NCBI RefSeq assembly: GCF_032452875.1
Contig: NC_083876.1
Location: forward strand, 2,356,001 to 2,420,000
Origin: Bos javanicus
Taxonomy: Eukaryota; Chordata; Mammalia; Artiodactyla; Bovidae
Direction: 5' to 3'
Length of the DNA stretch: 64,000 nucleotides
Shown: one piece after another, positions 11,435-23,594 of the stretch
Position numbering within the stretch: the first letter of the stretch is position 1
Layout of the letters: each line of letters starts with the position of its first letter
Made by a program: the position numbers and the translations under genes
Notes under the pieces: model-generated
Told to the model about the DNA's origin: nothing
The model's input: the letters and a program-made list of their open reading frames with translations, nothing else
The model's database searches: none

Positions 11435-12369
11435 ACACATTAGTATAGTAGTTTCTTTCTTTGTATGGCTGAACAGTTACCAGGCTAATGATTCATTTGC
11501 TGGTCTCTGATCTCATTAAAACTTCATTTCAGCAGGTCTGGTACCTGGTACAAATGCCTGTTGCTTTCTCTTTAATGTGTATAGAAATAATGATTTTGAA
11601 TATGAAAAGTTTTATTAGATAATTTGGCGATTTCTCAGACAATTTTCCCTAAAAATTCACTTTATTGCTTCATAGATTTTAAAATGATATCAAAAATAAA
11701 TTTCAGGGACTAAGGCTATACTTTGTTGAAAATCAGGAGTTTATACATTTCAGCAGTTGCTCTTGAATTGTAAACAACACTGATATACTGGTTTGAAAAT
11801 TGTTTATGAGGAGTTGAAACTTTTTAAAGTAAAGATTATAAAAGAAAGAAACACTTCTGGGGAAATCTTTTCAGTTGACTGAATTGCTGGGAGATTGAAG
11901 ATGGATATTTATAATGATCGGTTGATGTTTTCAGGTAATCAACAGACATAGGAGACAGAATTATAACAAATTGTTTCCAATGGAAATTGAGGGGGGAGGG
12001 AAGGTAGATCAGGTTTATGAGCTGGAGGATAAATGTCTTAGTCACTCGGATCAAGATAATTCAGCTGGTGTAAATAGTAAGGCCTGGGTAAGTGTATATA
12101 GAAAAAGAGAAGGAAGAATGATAAAATCAGAAACTGCTGCTGTGGAGCATAATACAAGTTCATCTAGTGTAAAATCCTTCCTATGACAGTAGCCAATATT
12201 TAATGTTCCAAAGGAAGATGAAAGTTCTGAGACTCTACCTAGGTAATTTATTCAATGCTATTTATCAGGTTAGAAATTTCTGTTTCAGTTTTGCATTCAA
12301 TCATTGAACATCTTGAATCATGCAGTTTGAATATTCTTACAGTATTTTTCCCTGGCAGATTTACAAATG
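11435..12369. other. Unassigned stretch
   Basis: No repeat family is recognised. The open frame at 11971-12186 lacks any known motif. Confidence 0.4.
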
Positions 12370-12885
12370 GTTCAGTTCCATTCAGTCGTTCAGTCTTATC
12401 GGACCCTTTGCGACCCCACGGACTGCAGCATGCCAGGCTTCCCTGTCCAACACCATCTCCCAGAGTCTGCTGAAACTCATGTCCATTGAATCAGTGATGC
12501 CATCCAACCATCTCATCCTCTGTCGTCCCCTTCTCCTCCTGCCTTCAATATTTCCCAGCATCAGGGTTTTTTTTCAAGTGAATCAGTTCTCCGCATCAGG
12601 TGGCCAAAGTATTGGAGCTAGCTTCAGCTTCAGCATCAGTCCTTCCAATGTATATTCAGGACTGATGTCTATTATGATTGACTGGTTGGCTCTCCTTGCA
12701 GTCCAAGGGACTCTCAAGGGTCCTCTCCAACAGCACAGTTCAAAAGCATCAATTCTTCAGCACTCATCTTTCTTTATAGTCCAACTCTCACATCCATACA
12801 TGACTACAGGAAAAACCATAGCTTTGACTAGACTGAACTTTGTTGGCAAAATAATGTCTCTGCTTTTTAATATGCTTCATAGGTT
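12370..12885 (-). mobile_element. BovB 3' portion, antisense
   Basis: Starts with the reverse-complement 3' end (TTCAGTTCCATTCAGTCG...) and extends 515 bp upstream into the C-terminal protein region, ending near CTCTGCTTTTTAATATGC. The long plus-strand open frame at 12320-12904 is the reverse shadow of this element, not a gene. Confidence 0.9.
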
Positions 12886-13999
12886 TAATATGCCACCTAG
12901 GTAAAAAATGGTACTGACAGACATAAAGGAAATAGAGTTTTAAAATAATCCTTATACATTATTTTTTACCATTAAAATATAACTGTTAGCCACAACAAGT
13001 GGAACATACACGAAAGCTGAATGTCATTTTGATGAAAAACTTGGGTCACAATAAATTTTATTGAGCAGTCTAGGATCTCATCTAGAGGCTCTGGGCAAAA
13101 AAAAAAAAAAAAAATGGTTTCTAAAATCATTCAGATTGTTGGTAGAATTTAGTTCTGTACACATTTATATTTTCTTACTGATGTCAGCCATGGCCACTCT
13201 TTGGAAGGAAAATTGAATGGCTTCAAATGTCACCCTTTCCATTCTTCTGCAAGAAAAGATCAAATCCTTTAGATCTCTTTTCCTATTTTTCTCATCATCT
13301 GGGGGAAACTTTCTGCTCCTATAGTGCTCATATAATTAAATTACGTTTGTCCAGATAATATTTATTTCTTCATATGATCCAACATAATGATTGGAGTACA
13401 TTTCATGATATTTACAGGTTTCAGTGACATTTAAAGGGAAGAAGATTTTAGTAAGACAATATTTATTGGGAGTCATTCCCAAAATTTTGCTTACAACAGG
13501 AGCTTAATTTTTATCTACAAAAATTGAGTTTAATCATGATTTTCATGAATGTTTATTGGCTTTAATTTAAAAAAAAAACTGATGGTTAAAATCAACTGAC
13601 ACATAATAAATAATAAAAATGACTAGTTATTCTTATAAACAAGGAAGTATATTTTATGTATAAGCAAAAGGGCATTTTTTCTATATTAATCTAAAATTGT
13701 TTGCCTATAGTTTACAGCTACATTTGAAGTAAAAAAAAATATTAGGTGAAAATTCCTAACCATATTCACTCATTCTCTGGCACTGAATCAACATTAATAG
13801 CAAGCCTATTTAATGCCACTCTTATTCAGCAAACAAAAACAAATATCTCTTTGTCTTCTCTGAGATTACATCTTAGTACTGAGTTTCATGTTAAGTAATG
13901 AATTTGTTAAATACATGTAAAATTAAAACAGTTTAAAATGTCGTGAAGGGAATGTGATTAAAATTGTAAAAGCATCCAGTATAATAATTCTTAAATGTT
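12886..13999. other. Unassigned AT-rich stretch
   Basis: A long A-run lies near 13098-13116. Nothing else is recognised. Confidence 0.4.
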
Positions 14000-14597
14000 A
14001 AGAGAAGGCTTTCTCTGAAGAAAAAATATAAATGGAATCTGGTAAGCATTGTCTAAGTGAGTAGGGAAGGGAAGAGATTTTCAGAAAGTTTTTAGGCCTG
14101 TTAGACACAGAAACAAGACCAAAATAGGTGTAGAACACAGAATCAGGGAAAATGTGTAGAATATTAGAAGAAAGAGTATGCACAACTATTTTAAAACTTG
14201 TGATAGAACAATTAAAAGTTATTAAAGTTTTTTTGAGATAGAGATAATATGTTAGACATTACAGTGAAAGCAAAAGTTCATGAGTTACAATGGAGATAAA
14301 GGTAAATGGGCTAAAAGGTGATCAAAATGATAAACCACAAATAATAGAATGTCAGACTAGGTTGATGGTGGTAGAGATACAGAGATATGGCCTCTTTTGA
14401 GATATCTGGTTTATCAAAGACGATTACTGTGTCATGAACTAGATATACTAGAAGAGATGAGGCTATTGTGAAAATTTTAGAGATTCATGGTTTACAAATC
14501 TGAGTAATTTCTGTGCCTTTCATTGATTTGAGTTAAAAACTCAGTCATTTTTACCTTGTTGATATTGAGGTGGTTTGCTAACATGTAAAATAAAATG

Positions 14598-16525
14598 TCT
14601 TGATTCCAGATTGTGCTTCTTCCAGCCCAGCGTATCTCATGATATACTCTGAATATAAGTTTAATAAGCAAGGTGACAATATACAGCATTGACATACTCC
14701 TTTTCCTATTTGAAAACAGTCTGTTGTTCCATGTCCAGTTCTAACTATTGCTTCCTGACCTGCATACAAATTTCTCAAGAGGCAGATCAGATGGTTTGGT
14801 ATTCCCATCTCTTTCAGAATTTTCCATAGTTTATTGTGATCCACACAGTCAAAGGCTTTGGCATAGTCAATAAAGTAGAAATAGATGTTTTTCTGGAACT
14901 CCAATATTTTGGCTACCAGAAGAGATGGCAAGAATACACAGAAGAACTGTACAAAAAAGATCTTCACAACCCAGGTAATCATGATGGTGTGATCACTGAC
15001 CTAGAGCCAGACATCCTGGAATGTGAAGTCAAGTGGGCCTTAGAAAGCATCACTATGAAAAAAGCTAGTGGAGGTGATGGAATTCCAGTTGAGCTATTCC
15101 AAATCCTGAACGATGATGCTGTGAAAGTGCTCCACTCAATATGCCAGCAAATTTGGAAAACTCAGCAATGGCCAAAGGACTGGAAAAGGTTAGTTTTCAT
15201 TCCAATCCCAAAGAAAGGCAATGTCAAAGAATGCTCAAACTACCCCACAATTGCACTCATCTCACACGCTAGTAAAATAATGCTCAAAATTGTCCAAGCC
15301 AGGCTTCAGCAATATGTGAACCATGAACTTCCTGATGTTCAAGCTCGTTTTAGAAAAGGCAGAGGAACCAGAGATGAAATTGCCAACATCTGCTGGATCA
15401 TGGAAAAAGTAAGAGAGTTCCAGAAAAGCATCTATTTCTGCTTTATTGACTATGCCTAAGCCTTTGACTGTGTGGATCACAATAAACTGTGGAAAATTCT
15501 GAAAGAGATGGGAATACCAAACCATCTGATCTGCCTCTTGAGAAATTTGTATGCAGGTCAGGAAGCAATAGTTAGAACTGAACATGGAACAACAGACTGG
15601 TTCCAAATAGGAAAAGGAGTTCGTCAAGGCTGTATATTGTCACCCTGTTTATTGAACTTCTATGCAGAGTACATCATGAGAAACGCTGGACTGGAAGAAA
15701 CACAAGCTGGAATCAAGATTGCCGGAAGAAATATCAATAATCCCAGATATGCAGACGACACCACCCTTATGGCAGAAAGTGAAGAGGAACTAAAAAGCCT
15801 CTTGATGAAAGTGAAAGTGGAGAGTGAAAAAGTTGGCTTAAAGCTCAACATTCAGAAAACAAAGATCATGACATCTGGTCCCATCACTTCCTGGGACTTA
15901 GACGGGGAAACAGTCGAAAGAGTGTCAGACTTTATTTTTCTGGGCTCCAAAATCACTACAGATTGTGACTGCAGCCATGAAATTAAAAGACACTTACTCC
16001 TTGGAAGGAAAGTTATGACCAACCTAGATAGCATATTCAAAAACAGAGACATTACTTTGCCAACAAAGGTTCGTCTAGTCAAGGCTATGGTTTTTCCTGT
16101 GGTCATGTATGGATGTGAGTTGGACTGTGAAGAAGGCTGAGCGCCAAAGAATTGCTGCTTTTGAACTGTGGTGTTGGCGAAGACTCTTGAGAGTCCCTTG
16201 GACTGCAAGGAGATCCAACCAGTCCATTCTAAAGGAGATCAGCCCTGGGTGTTCTTTGGAAGGACTAATGGTAAAGCTGAAACTCCAGTACTTTGGCCAC
16301 CTCCTGCAAAGAGTTGACTCATTGGAAAAGACTCTGATGCTGGGAGGGATTGGAGCCAGGAGGAGAAGGGGACGACAGAGGATGAGATGGCTGGATGGCA
16401 TCACTGACTCGATGGACGTGAGTCTGAGTGAACTCCGGGAGTTGGTGATGGACAGGGAGGCCTGGCGTGCTGCAATTCATGGCGTCGCAAAGAGTCAAAC
16501 ACGACTGGGCGACTGAACTGAGCTG
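14598..16525 (+). mobile_element. BovB with inverted internal duplication at its 5' side
   Basis: 14598-14901 is BovB in antisense; about 14918-16525 is BovB in sense, ending GGGCGACTGAACTGAGCTG. The antisense arm corresponds to the sense segment at about 15415-15722, so the same region is present twice in opposite orientation. AAAATAA flanks both sides (14587-14593; 16526-16532), consistent with a single insertion event. A short stretch at 14902-14917 resembles yet another BovB region (AATATTTTGGCTACC). Confidence 0.85.
14836..16516 (+). pseudogene. BovB reverse transcriptase frame, one stop and one frameshift
   Basis: From the junction the RT frame is open through ASGGDGIPVE, IPIPKKGN and FRKGRGTRDEIAN up to a TAA at 15457-15459. 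The stop falls inside RT motif A, where other copies in this window read FIDYAKAFD. The same frame then stays open from 15472 (MDHNKLW) through RQGCILSP (motif B) and YADD (15748-15759, motif C) to 16140. An AG loss at about 16118 shifts the frame, and the C-terminus continues to 16516. The endonuclease is absent. It is the best preserved BovB RT in the window. Confidence 0.85.
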
Positions 16526-16900
16526 AAAATAAGTTGTTGATTTACAAGGTTCTGATGTTCAGATAAGAGGCAAGGGATTAAGACAATAACATATAAATAA
16601 TGGTATATAAATGCAAAATGTGAAGGGATGTAAAATGAATAATGGGATGGACATATGATATTCTTAAACTTCAGGAGATAATAACAAAGAGGTGGTTGAG
16701 CCAGCAAAGGAGGAAACAGATTCCCAAAGTGCCAGTAGAATGGAGGAAAAGTGTAGTAACACATTGGGTAAGAGGAAAAAAGATCCAGAAAAAGAAGTGA
16801 ACAAATGACCAAGTTAGATGAATATTGAAAAATATGCATAGTTCTTTTGTATATGGAAGAAATAGTTAAATCTGAAAGAACAGCTTCATTGTAGAAATGA

Positions 16901-17230
16901 TAGTTGAAACCAAGGACTTCCAGCAATTACCAGAAACCAGAGGAAAGGCGTGGAACACATTCTTTCCTAAAACTTTCAGAAGGAACATGGCCAACCTGAA
17001 GAATTATTTCCAAACTTCTAGACACAAGAACTATAAGAGAGAAAAAAAAAAAAGTATATTATTTTATGTTTCCTAGTATGTTCTGCATTGTTACAGTAGC
17101 TCTAGGACAGTGGAACAGAAGATATGGGGGGAAAATAGAGTAGACCTGGAGAGGTAAATGAGACATTTCTTTTTTTTTTTTTTTTTAATTGCTTGTTTTT
17201 TAACATTACTTGAAATGTTAAGTCATATCT
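16901..17230. other. Unassigned stretch before the BovB 5' UTR
   Basis: Contains an A-run at 17043-17054 and a T-run at about 17168-17186. No recognised element. Confidence 0.4.
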
Positions 17231-17543
17231 TAGAGGAGCAACCCCACATCCAAGGAGTGGTGGCTGCATGGGTGCAGGAGGGCCAAGAGGAGCTACTCCA
17301 CGTTCAAGGTCAGGAGGGGTGGTGATGAGGAGATACCCCTCTTCCAAGGTAAGGAGCAGCGGCTGCACCTTGCTGGAGCAGCCGTGAAGAGATATCCCAA
17401 GTCCAAGGTGAGAGAAACCCAAGTAAGATGGTAGGTATTGTGAGAGGGCATCAGAGGGCAGACACACTGAAACCATACTCACCGAAAACTAGTCAATCTA
17501 ATCACACGGACCACGGCCTTGTCTAACTCAATGAAACTAAGCC

Positions 17544-20157
17544 ATGCCATGTGGGGCCACCCAAGACAAGTGGGTCATAGTGGAGAGGACTTACAGAATG
17601 TGGTCCACTGGAGAAGGGAATGGCAAACCACTTCAGTATTCTTGCCTTGAGAACACCATGAACAGTATGAAAAGACAAAATGATAGGATACTGAAAGAGG
17701 AACTCCCCAGCTCAGTAGGTGCCCAATATGCTACTGGAGATCAGTGGAGAAATAACTCCAGAAAGAATAAAGGGATGGAGCCAAAGCAAAAACAATACCC
17801 AGCTGTGGATGTGGCTGGTCACAGAAGCAAGGCCCGATGCTGTAAAGAGCATTATTGCATAGGAATCTGGAATGTTGGGTCCATGAATCAAGGCAAATTG
17901 GAAGTTGTCAAACAGGAGATGGCAAGACTGAACATGGACATTCTAGGAATCAGTGGACTAAAATGGACTGGAATGGGTGAATTTAACTCAGATGACCATT
18001 ATATTTACTACTGCAGGCAGAAATCCCTCAGAAGAAATGGAGTAGCCATCATGGTCAATAAAAGAATCTGAAATGGAGTATTTGTATGTAATCTCAAAAA
18101 TGACAGAATGATCTCTGTTCATTTTCAAGGCAAACCATTCAATATCACAGTAATCCAAGTCTTTGCCCAAACAGCAATGATGAAGAAGCTGATGTTGAAC
18201 ATTTCTATGAAGAACTACAAGACCTTTTAGAAATAACACCCCAAAAAGATGTCCTTTTCATTATAGGGGACTGGAATGTAAAAGTAGGAAGTCAAGAAAA
18301 ATCTGGAGTAACAGGCAAATTTGGCCTTGGAATACAGAATGAAGCAAGGCAAAGGCTAATAGAGTTTTGCCAAGAAAACACACTGGTCATAGCAAGCACT
18401 CTCTTCCAACAACACAAGAGAAGACTCTACATGTGGACATCATCAGATGGTCAACATCAAAATCAGATTGACTCTATTCTTTGTAGCCAAAGATGGAGAA
18501 GCTCTATACAGTCAGCAAAAATAAGACTGGGAGCTGACTGTGGCTCAGATCATGAACTCCTTATTACCAAATTTAGACTTAAACTGAAGAAAGTATGGAA
18601 AACCACTGGACCATTCAGGTATGACCTAAATAGAATCCCTTATGATTATTCAGTGGGAGGAGTGAGAAATAGATTTAAGGAACTAGATCTGATAGATAGA
18701 GTGCCTGATGAACTATGAATGGAGGTTCATGACATTGTACAGGAGACAGGGATAAAGACCATCCCCATGGAAAAGAAATGCAAAAAAGCAAATTGGCGGT
18801 ATGGAGAGGCCTTACAAATAGCTGTGAAAAGAAGAGAAGCAAAAAACAAAGGAGAAAAGGAAAGATATAAGCATCTGTATGAAGAGTTCCAAAGAATAGC
18901 AAGAAGAGCTAAGAAAGCCTTCCTCAGTGATCAATGCAAAGAAATAGAGGAAAACAACAGAATGGAAAAGACTAGAGATCTCTTCAAGAAAATTAGAGAT
19001 ACCAAGGGAACTTTTCATGCAAAATGGGCTTGATAAAGGACAAAAATGGTACAGACCTAACAGAAGCAGAAGATATAAAGAAGAGGTGACAAGAATACAC
19101 AGAAGAACTGTACAAAAAACATCTTGATGACCCAGATGATCACGATGGTGTGATCACTCACCTAGAGCCAGACTTCCTGGAATGTGAAGTCAAGTGTGCC
19201 TTAGAAAGCATCACTACAAACAAAGCTAGTGGAGGTGATGGAATTCCAGTTGAGCTATTTCAAATCCTGAAAGATGATGTTGTGAAAATGCTACACTCAA
19301 TATACCATCAAATTTGGAAAACTCAACAATGGACACAGGACTGGAAAAGGTGAGTTTTCATTCCAATCCCAAAGGAAGACAATACCAAAGAATGCTCAAA
19401 CTGCTGCACAATTGCACTCATCTCACACGCTAGTAAAGTAATGCTCAAAATTCTCCAAGCCAGGCATCAACAATATGTGAACCTTAAACTTCCAGATGTT
19501 CAAGCTGGTTTTAAAAAAGGCAGAGGAACCAGAGATCACATTGCCAACACCCGCTGGATCATGGAAAAAGCAAGAGAGTTCCAGAAAAACATCGATTTCT
19601 GCTTTATTGACTATGCCAAAGCCTTTGACTGTGTGGATCACAATAAACTATGAAAAATTCTGAAAGAGATGGGAACACCATCCAAACTGACCTGCCTCTT
19701 GAGAACCTGTAAGCAGGTCAGGAAGCAACAGTTAAAACTGGACATGGAAAAAGACTTGTTCCAAATAGGACAAGGAGTACATCAAGGCTGTATATTGTCA
19801 CCCTGCTTATTTAACTTCTGTGCAGAGTACATCATGAGAAACGCTGGGCTGGAAGCAGCACAAGCTGGAATCAAGATTGCCAGGAGAAATTTCAATAACC
19901 TCAGATATAAAGATGATACCACCTTTATGGCAGAAAATGAAGAGGAACTAAAAAGCCTCTTGATGAAAGTGAAAGAGGAGAGTGAAAAAGTTGGCTTAAA
20001 GCTCAACACTCAGAAAACTATGATCATGGCATCTTGTCCCATCACTTCATGGCCAATAAATGGAGAAAGAGTGGAAACAGTGTCAGACTTCATTTTGGGG
20101 GCTCCAAAATCACTGCAGATGGTGATTGCAGCCATGAATTTTTTTTTAACCTTTTGA
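17544..20157 (+). pseudogene. Decayed BovB endonuclease-reverse transcriptase frame
   Basis: 17544-18071 carries the N-terminus and start of the endonuclease (WNVGSMNQGK, LKWTGMGEFNSDDHY) and ends in a stop after VNKRI. Near 18260 lies the GDWNVKVG block. 18431-18718 holds QNQIDSI and the catalytic SDH motif (18545-18553). 18719-19033 is the linker. RT pieces at 19150-19353 (ASGGDGIPVE), 19441-19653 (FIDYAKAFDCVDH, motif A) and 19669-20157 follow. Motif C reads YKDD (19906-19917) instead of YADD. Confidence 0.85.
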
Positions 20158-21696
20158 AATTTTTTATTAAAAACAAACACACACACACAGACTTCTTTCA
20201 CTTCAGTATGTGTTATGATGCATTTTCCAGTTTGTACAATGCTTTAAAGCTCAAGGATGCCTCTTCTTTCAATTGTACATGGGCCTGAAGCATCCTAGCT
20301 TTTGGCAAGTAGGCAGGAGACTCAACAAAAATCAAAATAGAACAAGGCAGACTAAATGCAGGGCACATCTGTAAACATATTATACATTTGAAAATTACAA
20401 TATCTGTAAAAGTGATACAATTTACAGGTGAAATGAAACTATCTGGAACTGGCCTACCACAAGTTTCCGAACCTGGACTGATACAATAAGTTATCTTATT
20501 ATTTTATATTATGTATAAAAGTTTTGTTTACATCAAGTGGAACTGGCAATCCATGCTTATACTTTTAAAATCTAAGAAGGGCTGAAATCCAGACTATAAA
20601 GATATTTTCTCTACTCTATGCTGAGTCCAACAGCTTCTTTCACAAACTACTTGTTAAAAGCCTCAAATAATCAAACAAAAGATGAAAACTCATCCATACT
20701 ACAGTCACTCAAAACTGGACATTTCTTAAGCAAAAGGGCTGGGCAAAAAGTAGCTACTTCCTCCCCAAATAACCCTGGGGATCCAGTATACTTTTATGAG
20801 AAGACTACATCCCTCTGTATAAATACCCTGCTTTTTTAACCTGTATTTGACATACATGGATATACTAATTTCTGTGTTTGTGTGTATGTGTGAGATGCAG
20901 TGCTATGTCAGGCCAGAGAACTTGTTTTTATGCCACTAACATCACCCAAACTTATACTGGACCTTTAGTTTCTGCACACACACAAAAATTTATTTTAGCA
21001 TGCTATATACAAGCTGCAGTGCAACAGAATGGTAATGTGATAAGACAGGGCTGATGCTCTTCTTTGCCCAAAAGAAAATTTCCAGAATTTCACATTATTT
21101 TCCTTAAAAAAAATTTGCTCTAGTAATAAAATATATTTATTAAGATATAATTAGAAGCTAATAAGCTCAGTCGTATAGTTTGCATGAAAACACACCTTCT
21201 ATAGGCAGGATTTATTACCTCCTCACTGGCTAAAAACATGAAGTTTTAGTTTTCATGGACTTTTTTATTCCCCTTTTAGATTTCTGAGAAATTAAAAAGA
21301 ATTTACAGAAAGGTACAGAAGTTTCTCTTCAGATGTTTGATGAAAAACAAGAAAAATAGCACATTTAGTGTTAGTGACATAGAGCAAGTCTGGAGCACCT
21401 ACAGTTGAAAAGCAGAATACATTTTTGCTCCCACTTGCACAGTTATGTCAGAACATGGGCACAGGAGGATTTTTCCATATTAAACATCTAAAGCCAATTG
21501 TTTGTTCTGTAACTTTTGTTTAAATGACACTCATGAAGTTTTTACTTATTAAAGTCCAATAGGTAACCAAGCCAAGTGAAACTATGTACCACCAACTATT
21601 TCAGAACTGTAGAACGTCAATGCCCTCCCCTATCCTCCCACCCCACAAAAAAAATAAAAAGAAACAAAGAAAATACTTCCCAACACCCCACAGAGG
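20141..21696 (-). pseudogene. Retrocopy of an unidentified mRNA 3' UTR, antisense, inside BovB
   Basis: This 1.56-kb block has no similarity that I can see to BovB, L1 or SINEs. On the minus strand it ends in AATAAA (20163-20168), then about 15 bases, then a poly(A) tract (T-run 20139-20147). It is flanked by TGCAGCCATGAATT at 20127-20140 and TGCAGCCATAAATT at 21697-21710, a 14-bp TSD differing at one base. These are the marks of L1-mediated retrotransposition of a polyadenylated transcript. No coding frame is apparent, so it is probably a 5'-truncated copy holding only 3' UTR. The source gene is not identified. Confidence 0.75.
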
Positions 21697-21967
21697 TGCA
21701 GCCATAAATTTAAGAAATGCTTACTCCTTGGAAGGAAAGTTATGACCAACCTAGATAACATATTCAAAAGCAGAGACATTAGTTTGCCAACAAAGTTTTG
21801 TCTAGTCAAGGCTATAGTTTTTCCAGTGATCATGTCTGGATGTGAGAGTTGGACTATGAAGAAAGCTGAGCGCTGAAGAATTGATGCTTTTGAACCGTGA
21901 TGTTGGAGAAGACTCTTGAGAGTCCCTTGGACTGCAAAGAGATCCAATCAGTCTGTTCTAAAGGAGA

Positions 21968-22810
21968 TGCTCAACATCACTCATTATCAGAGAAATGCAA
22001 ATCAAAACCACTATGAGATACCATTTCACACCAGTCAGAATGGCTGCGATCCAAAAGTCTACAAATAATAAATGCTGGAGAGGGTGTGGAGAAAAGGGAA
22101 CCCTCTTACACTGTTGGTGGGAATGCAAACTAGTACAGCCACTATGGAGAACAGTGTGGAGATTCCTTAAAAAACTGGAAATAGAACTGCCTTATGATCC
22201 AGCAGTCCCACTGCTGGGCATACACACTGAGGAAACCAGAAGGGAAAGAGACACGTGTACCCCAATGTTCATCGCAGCACTGTTTATAATAGCCAGGACA
22301 TGGAAACAACCTAGATGTACATCAGCAGATGAATGGATAAGAAAGCTGTGGTACATATACACAATGGAGTATTACTCAGCCATTAAAAAGAATACATTTG
22401 AATCAGTTCTAATGAGGTGGATGAAACTGGAGCCTATTATACAGAGTGAAGTAAGCCAGAAGGACAAACACCAATACAGTATACTAACGCATATATATGG
22501 AATTTAGAAAGATGGTAACGATAACCCTGTATACGAGACAGCAAAAGAGACACTGATGTATAGAACAGGCTTATGGACTCTGTGGGAGAGGGAGAGGGTG
22601 GGAAGATTTGGGAGAATGGCATTGAAACATGTGAAATGTCATGTATGAAACGAGATGCCAGTCCAGGTTCAATGCACGATGCTGGATGCTTGGGGCTGGT
22701 GTACTGGGACGACCCAGAGGGATGGTATGGGGAGGGAGGAGGGAGGAGGGTTCAGGATGGGGAACACATGTATAATTTTTTTAAATTAAAATTGAAAAAA
22801 AAATTAAAAT
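21968..22810 (+). mobile_element. L1, 5'-truncated, young, inside BovB
   Basis: Starts within ORF2 (GCTCAACATCACTCATTATC) and runs through the 3' UTR (GGGAGAGGGAGAGGGTGGG...GGGGAGGGAGGAGGG) to an A-rich tail. BovB sequence AAAGGAGAT precedes it and AATGGAGAT follows it, a likely 9-bp TSD with one change. Low divergence from the L1 copies at 36546 and 24038. Confidence 0.9.
21995..22507 (+). pseudogene. L1 ORF2 C-terminal 170 residues, frame intact
   Basis: Open frame ending at the natural ORF2 stop. It shows the cysteine cluster CWRGCGEKGTLLHCWWEC (C-terminal zinc-knuckle-like region of L1 ORF2p), LEIELPYDPAVPLLGIHTEE and the end HQYSILTHIYGI. Endonuclease and RT domains are missing because of 5' truncation, so it has no activity. 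Confidence 0.9.
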
Positions 22811-23115
22811 AATGGAGATGAGTTCTGGGTGTTCTTTGGAAGGAATGATGCTAAAGCTGAAACTCATCTTTTGGCTACCTCATGTGAAGAGTTGACTCAT
22901 TGGAAAAGACTCTGATGCTCGGAGGGATTGGGGGCTGGAGTAGAAGGGAACGGCAGAGGATGAGATGGCTGGATGGCATCACTGACTCGATAGACGTGAG
23001 TCTGAGTGAACTCTGGGAGTTGGTGATGGACAGGGAGGCCTGGTGTGCTGCGATTCCTGGGGTCGCAAAGAGTCGGACACATCTGAGCGACTGAATTGCA
23101 CTGAACTGAACTGAA

Positions 23116-23310
23116 GTCAAATCTGACTCTTTGTGACCCTATGAAATATAGTCTGCCAGGGTCCTCATGGAATTCTCCAGGCAAGAATACTAAAATAGTT
23201 TGCCATGCCCTCCTTTAGGAGATCTTCCTGACCCAGGGATCCAACCCATGTCTCTTATATCTCCTTCATTGGCAGGAAGGTTATTTACCACTAGCATCAC
23301 CTGAGAAGTC
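23116..23310 (-). mobile_element. Bov-tA SINE, antisense
   Basis: CTGACTCTTTGTGACCC start, ATTCTCCAGGCAAGAATAC middle, damaged tRNA-like head near 23270-23310. Abuts the BovB 3' end. Confidence 0.85.
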
Positions 23311-23397
23311 TTTTTTGAGAGGAGAGGGACCCAAACTATGTTACACCAAAATTTTGTAGAGTTCAGCTGTGTAATTATTTCCCTCCTAAATCTCCTG

Positions 23398-23594
23398 TTA
23401 GTTGCTCAGTCATCCCTGACTTTTTGAGAGCCCATGGACAGGAGTCCTCCAGGGTCCTCTGTCCCTGGAATTCTCCAGGCAAGAATATTGGAATGAGTAT
23501 CCATTCTTTTCTCCAGGAGGTCTTCCCAACCCAGGGATCGAATCCTCATATACTACATTGCAGACAGATTATGTACCATTTGAGTCACTAGGGA
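23398..23594 (-). mobile_element. Bov-tA SINE, antisense
   Basis: GTTAGTTGCTCAGTCATCCCTGAC start through GAATTCTCCAGGCAAGAATATTGG to a GAGTCACTAGGGAC end. Moderately diverged. Confidence 0.88.

Larger units (their letters stand above)
14000..16900 (-). repeat. Decayed L2 LINE, antisense, split by BovB
   Basis: 14000-14597 and 16526-16900 together read, in one order, like the reverse complement of L2 ORF2: a GATGGTGGTAGAGATAC... block, GAGTTAAAAACTCAGTCATTTTTACCTTGTTGATATTGAGGTGG on the left, then GATGTTCAGATAAGAGGCAAGGG, ATAAATAATGGTATATAAATGC and CCAGCAAAGGAGGAAACAG...GTGCCAGTAGAATGGAGG on the right. Very diverged. The BovB at 14598-16525 interrupts it. Confidence 0.4.
17231..23113 (+). mobile_element. 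BovB with 5' UTR and 3' end, split by two insertions
   Basis: The 5' UTR starts near 17231 (GAGGAGCAACCCCACATCC), the endonuclease and RT follow, and the 3' end GACTGAATTGCACTGAACTG lies near 23113. BovB segments are 17231-20140, 21697-21967 and about 22811-23113, together about 3.5 kb. The gaps are filled by a retrocopy (20141-21696) and an L1 (21968-22810), both with TSDs drawn from BovB sequence, so both landed after BovB did. Confidence 0.9.

Noticed and set aside
12320..12904. 194-codon plus-strand open frame
   Set aside because: It is the reverse-strand shadow of the antisense BovB 3' part; similar shadow frames appear at each other BovB copy.
17220..23124. AAGTCATATCT / AAGTCAAATCT as a TSD of the large BovB
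   Set aside because: The right-hand copy is equally explained as the start of the adjoining antisense SINE (normally AGTCATGTCTGAC), so it is not safe evidence.
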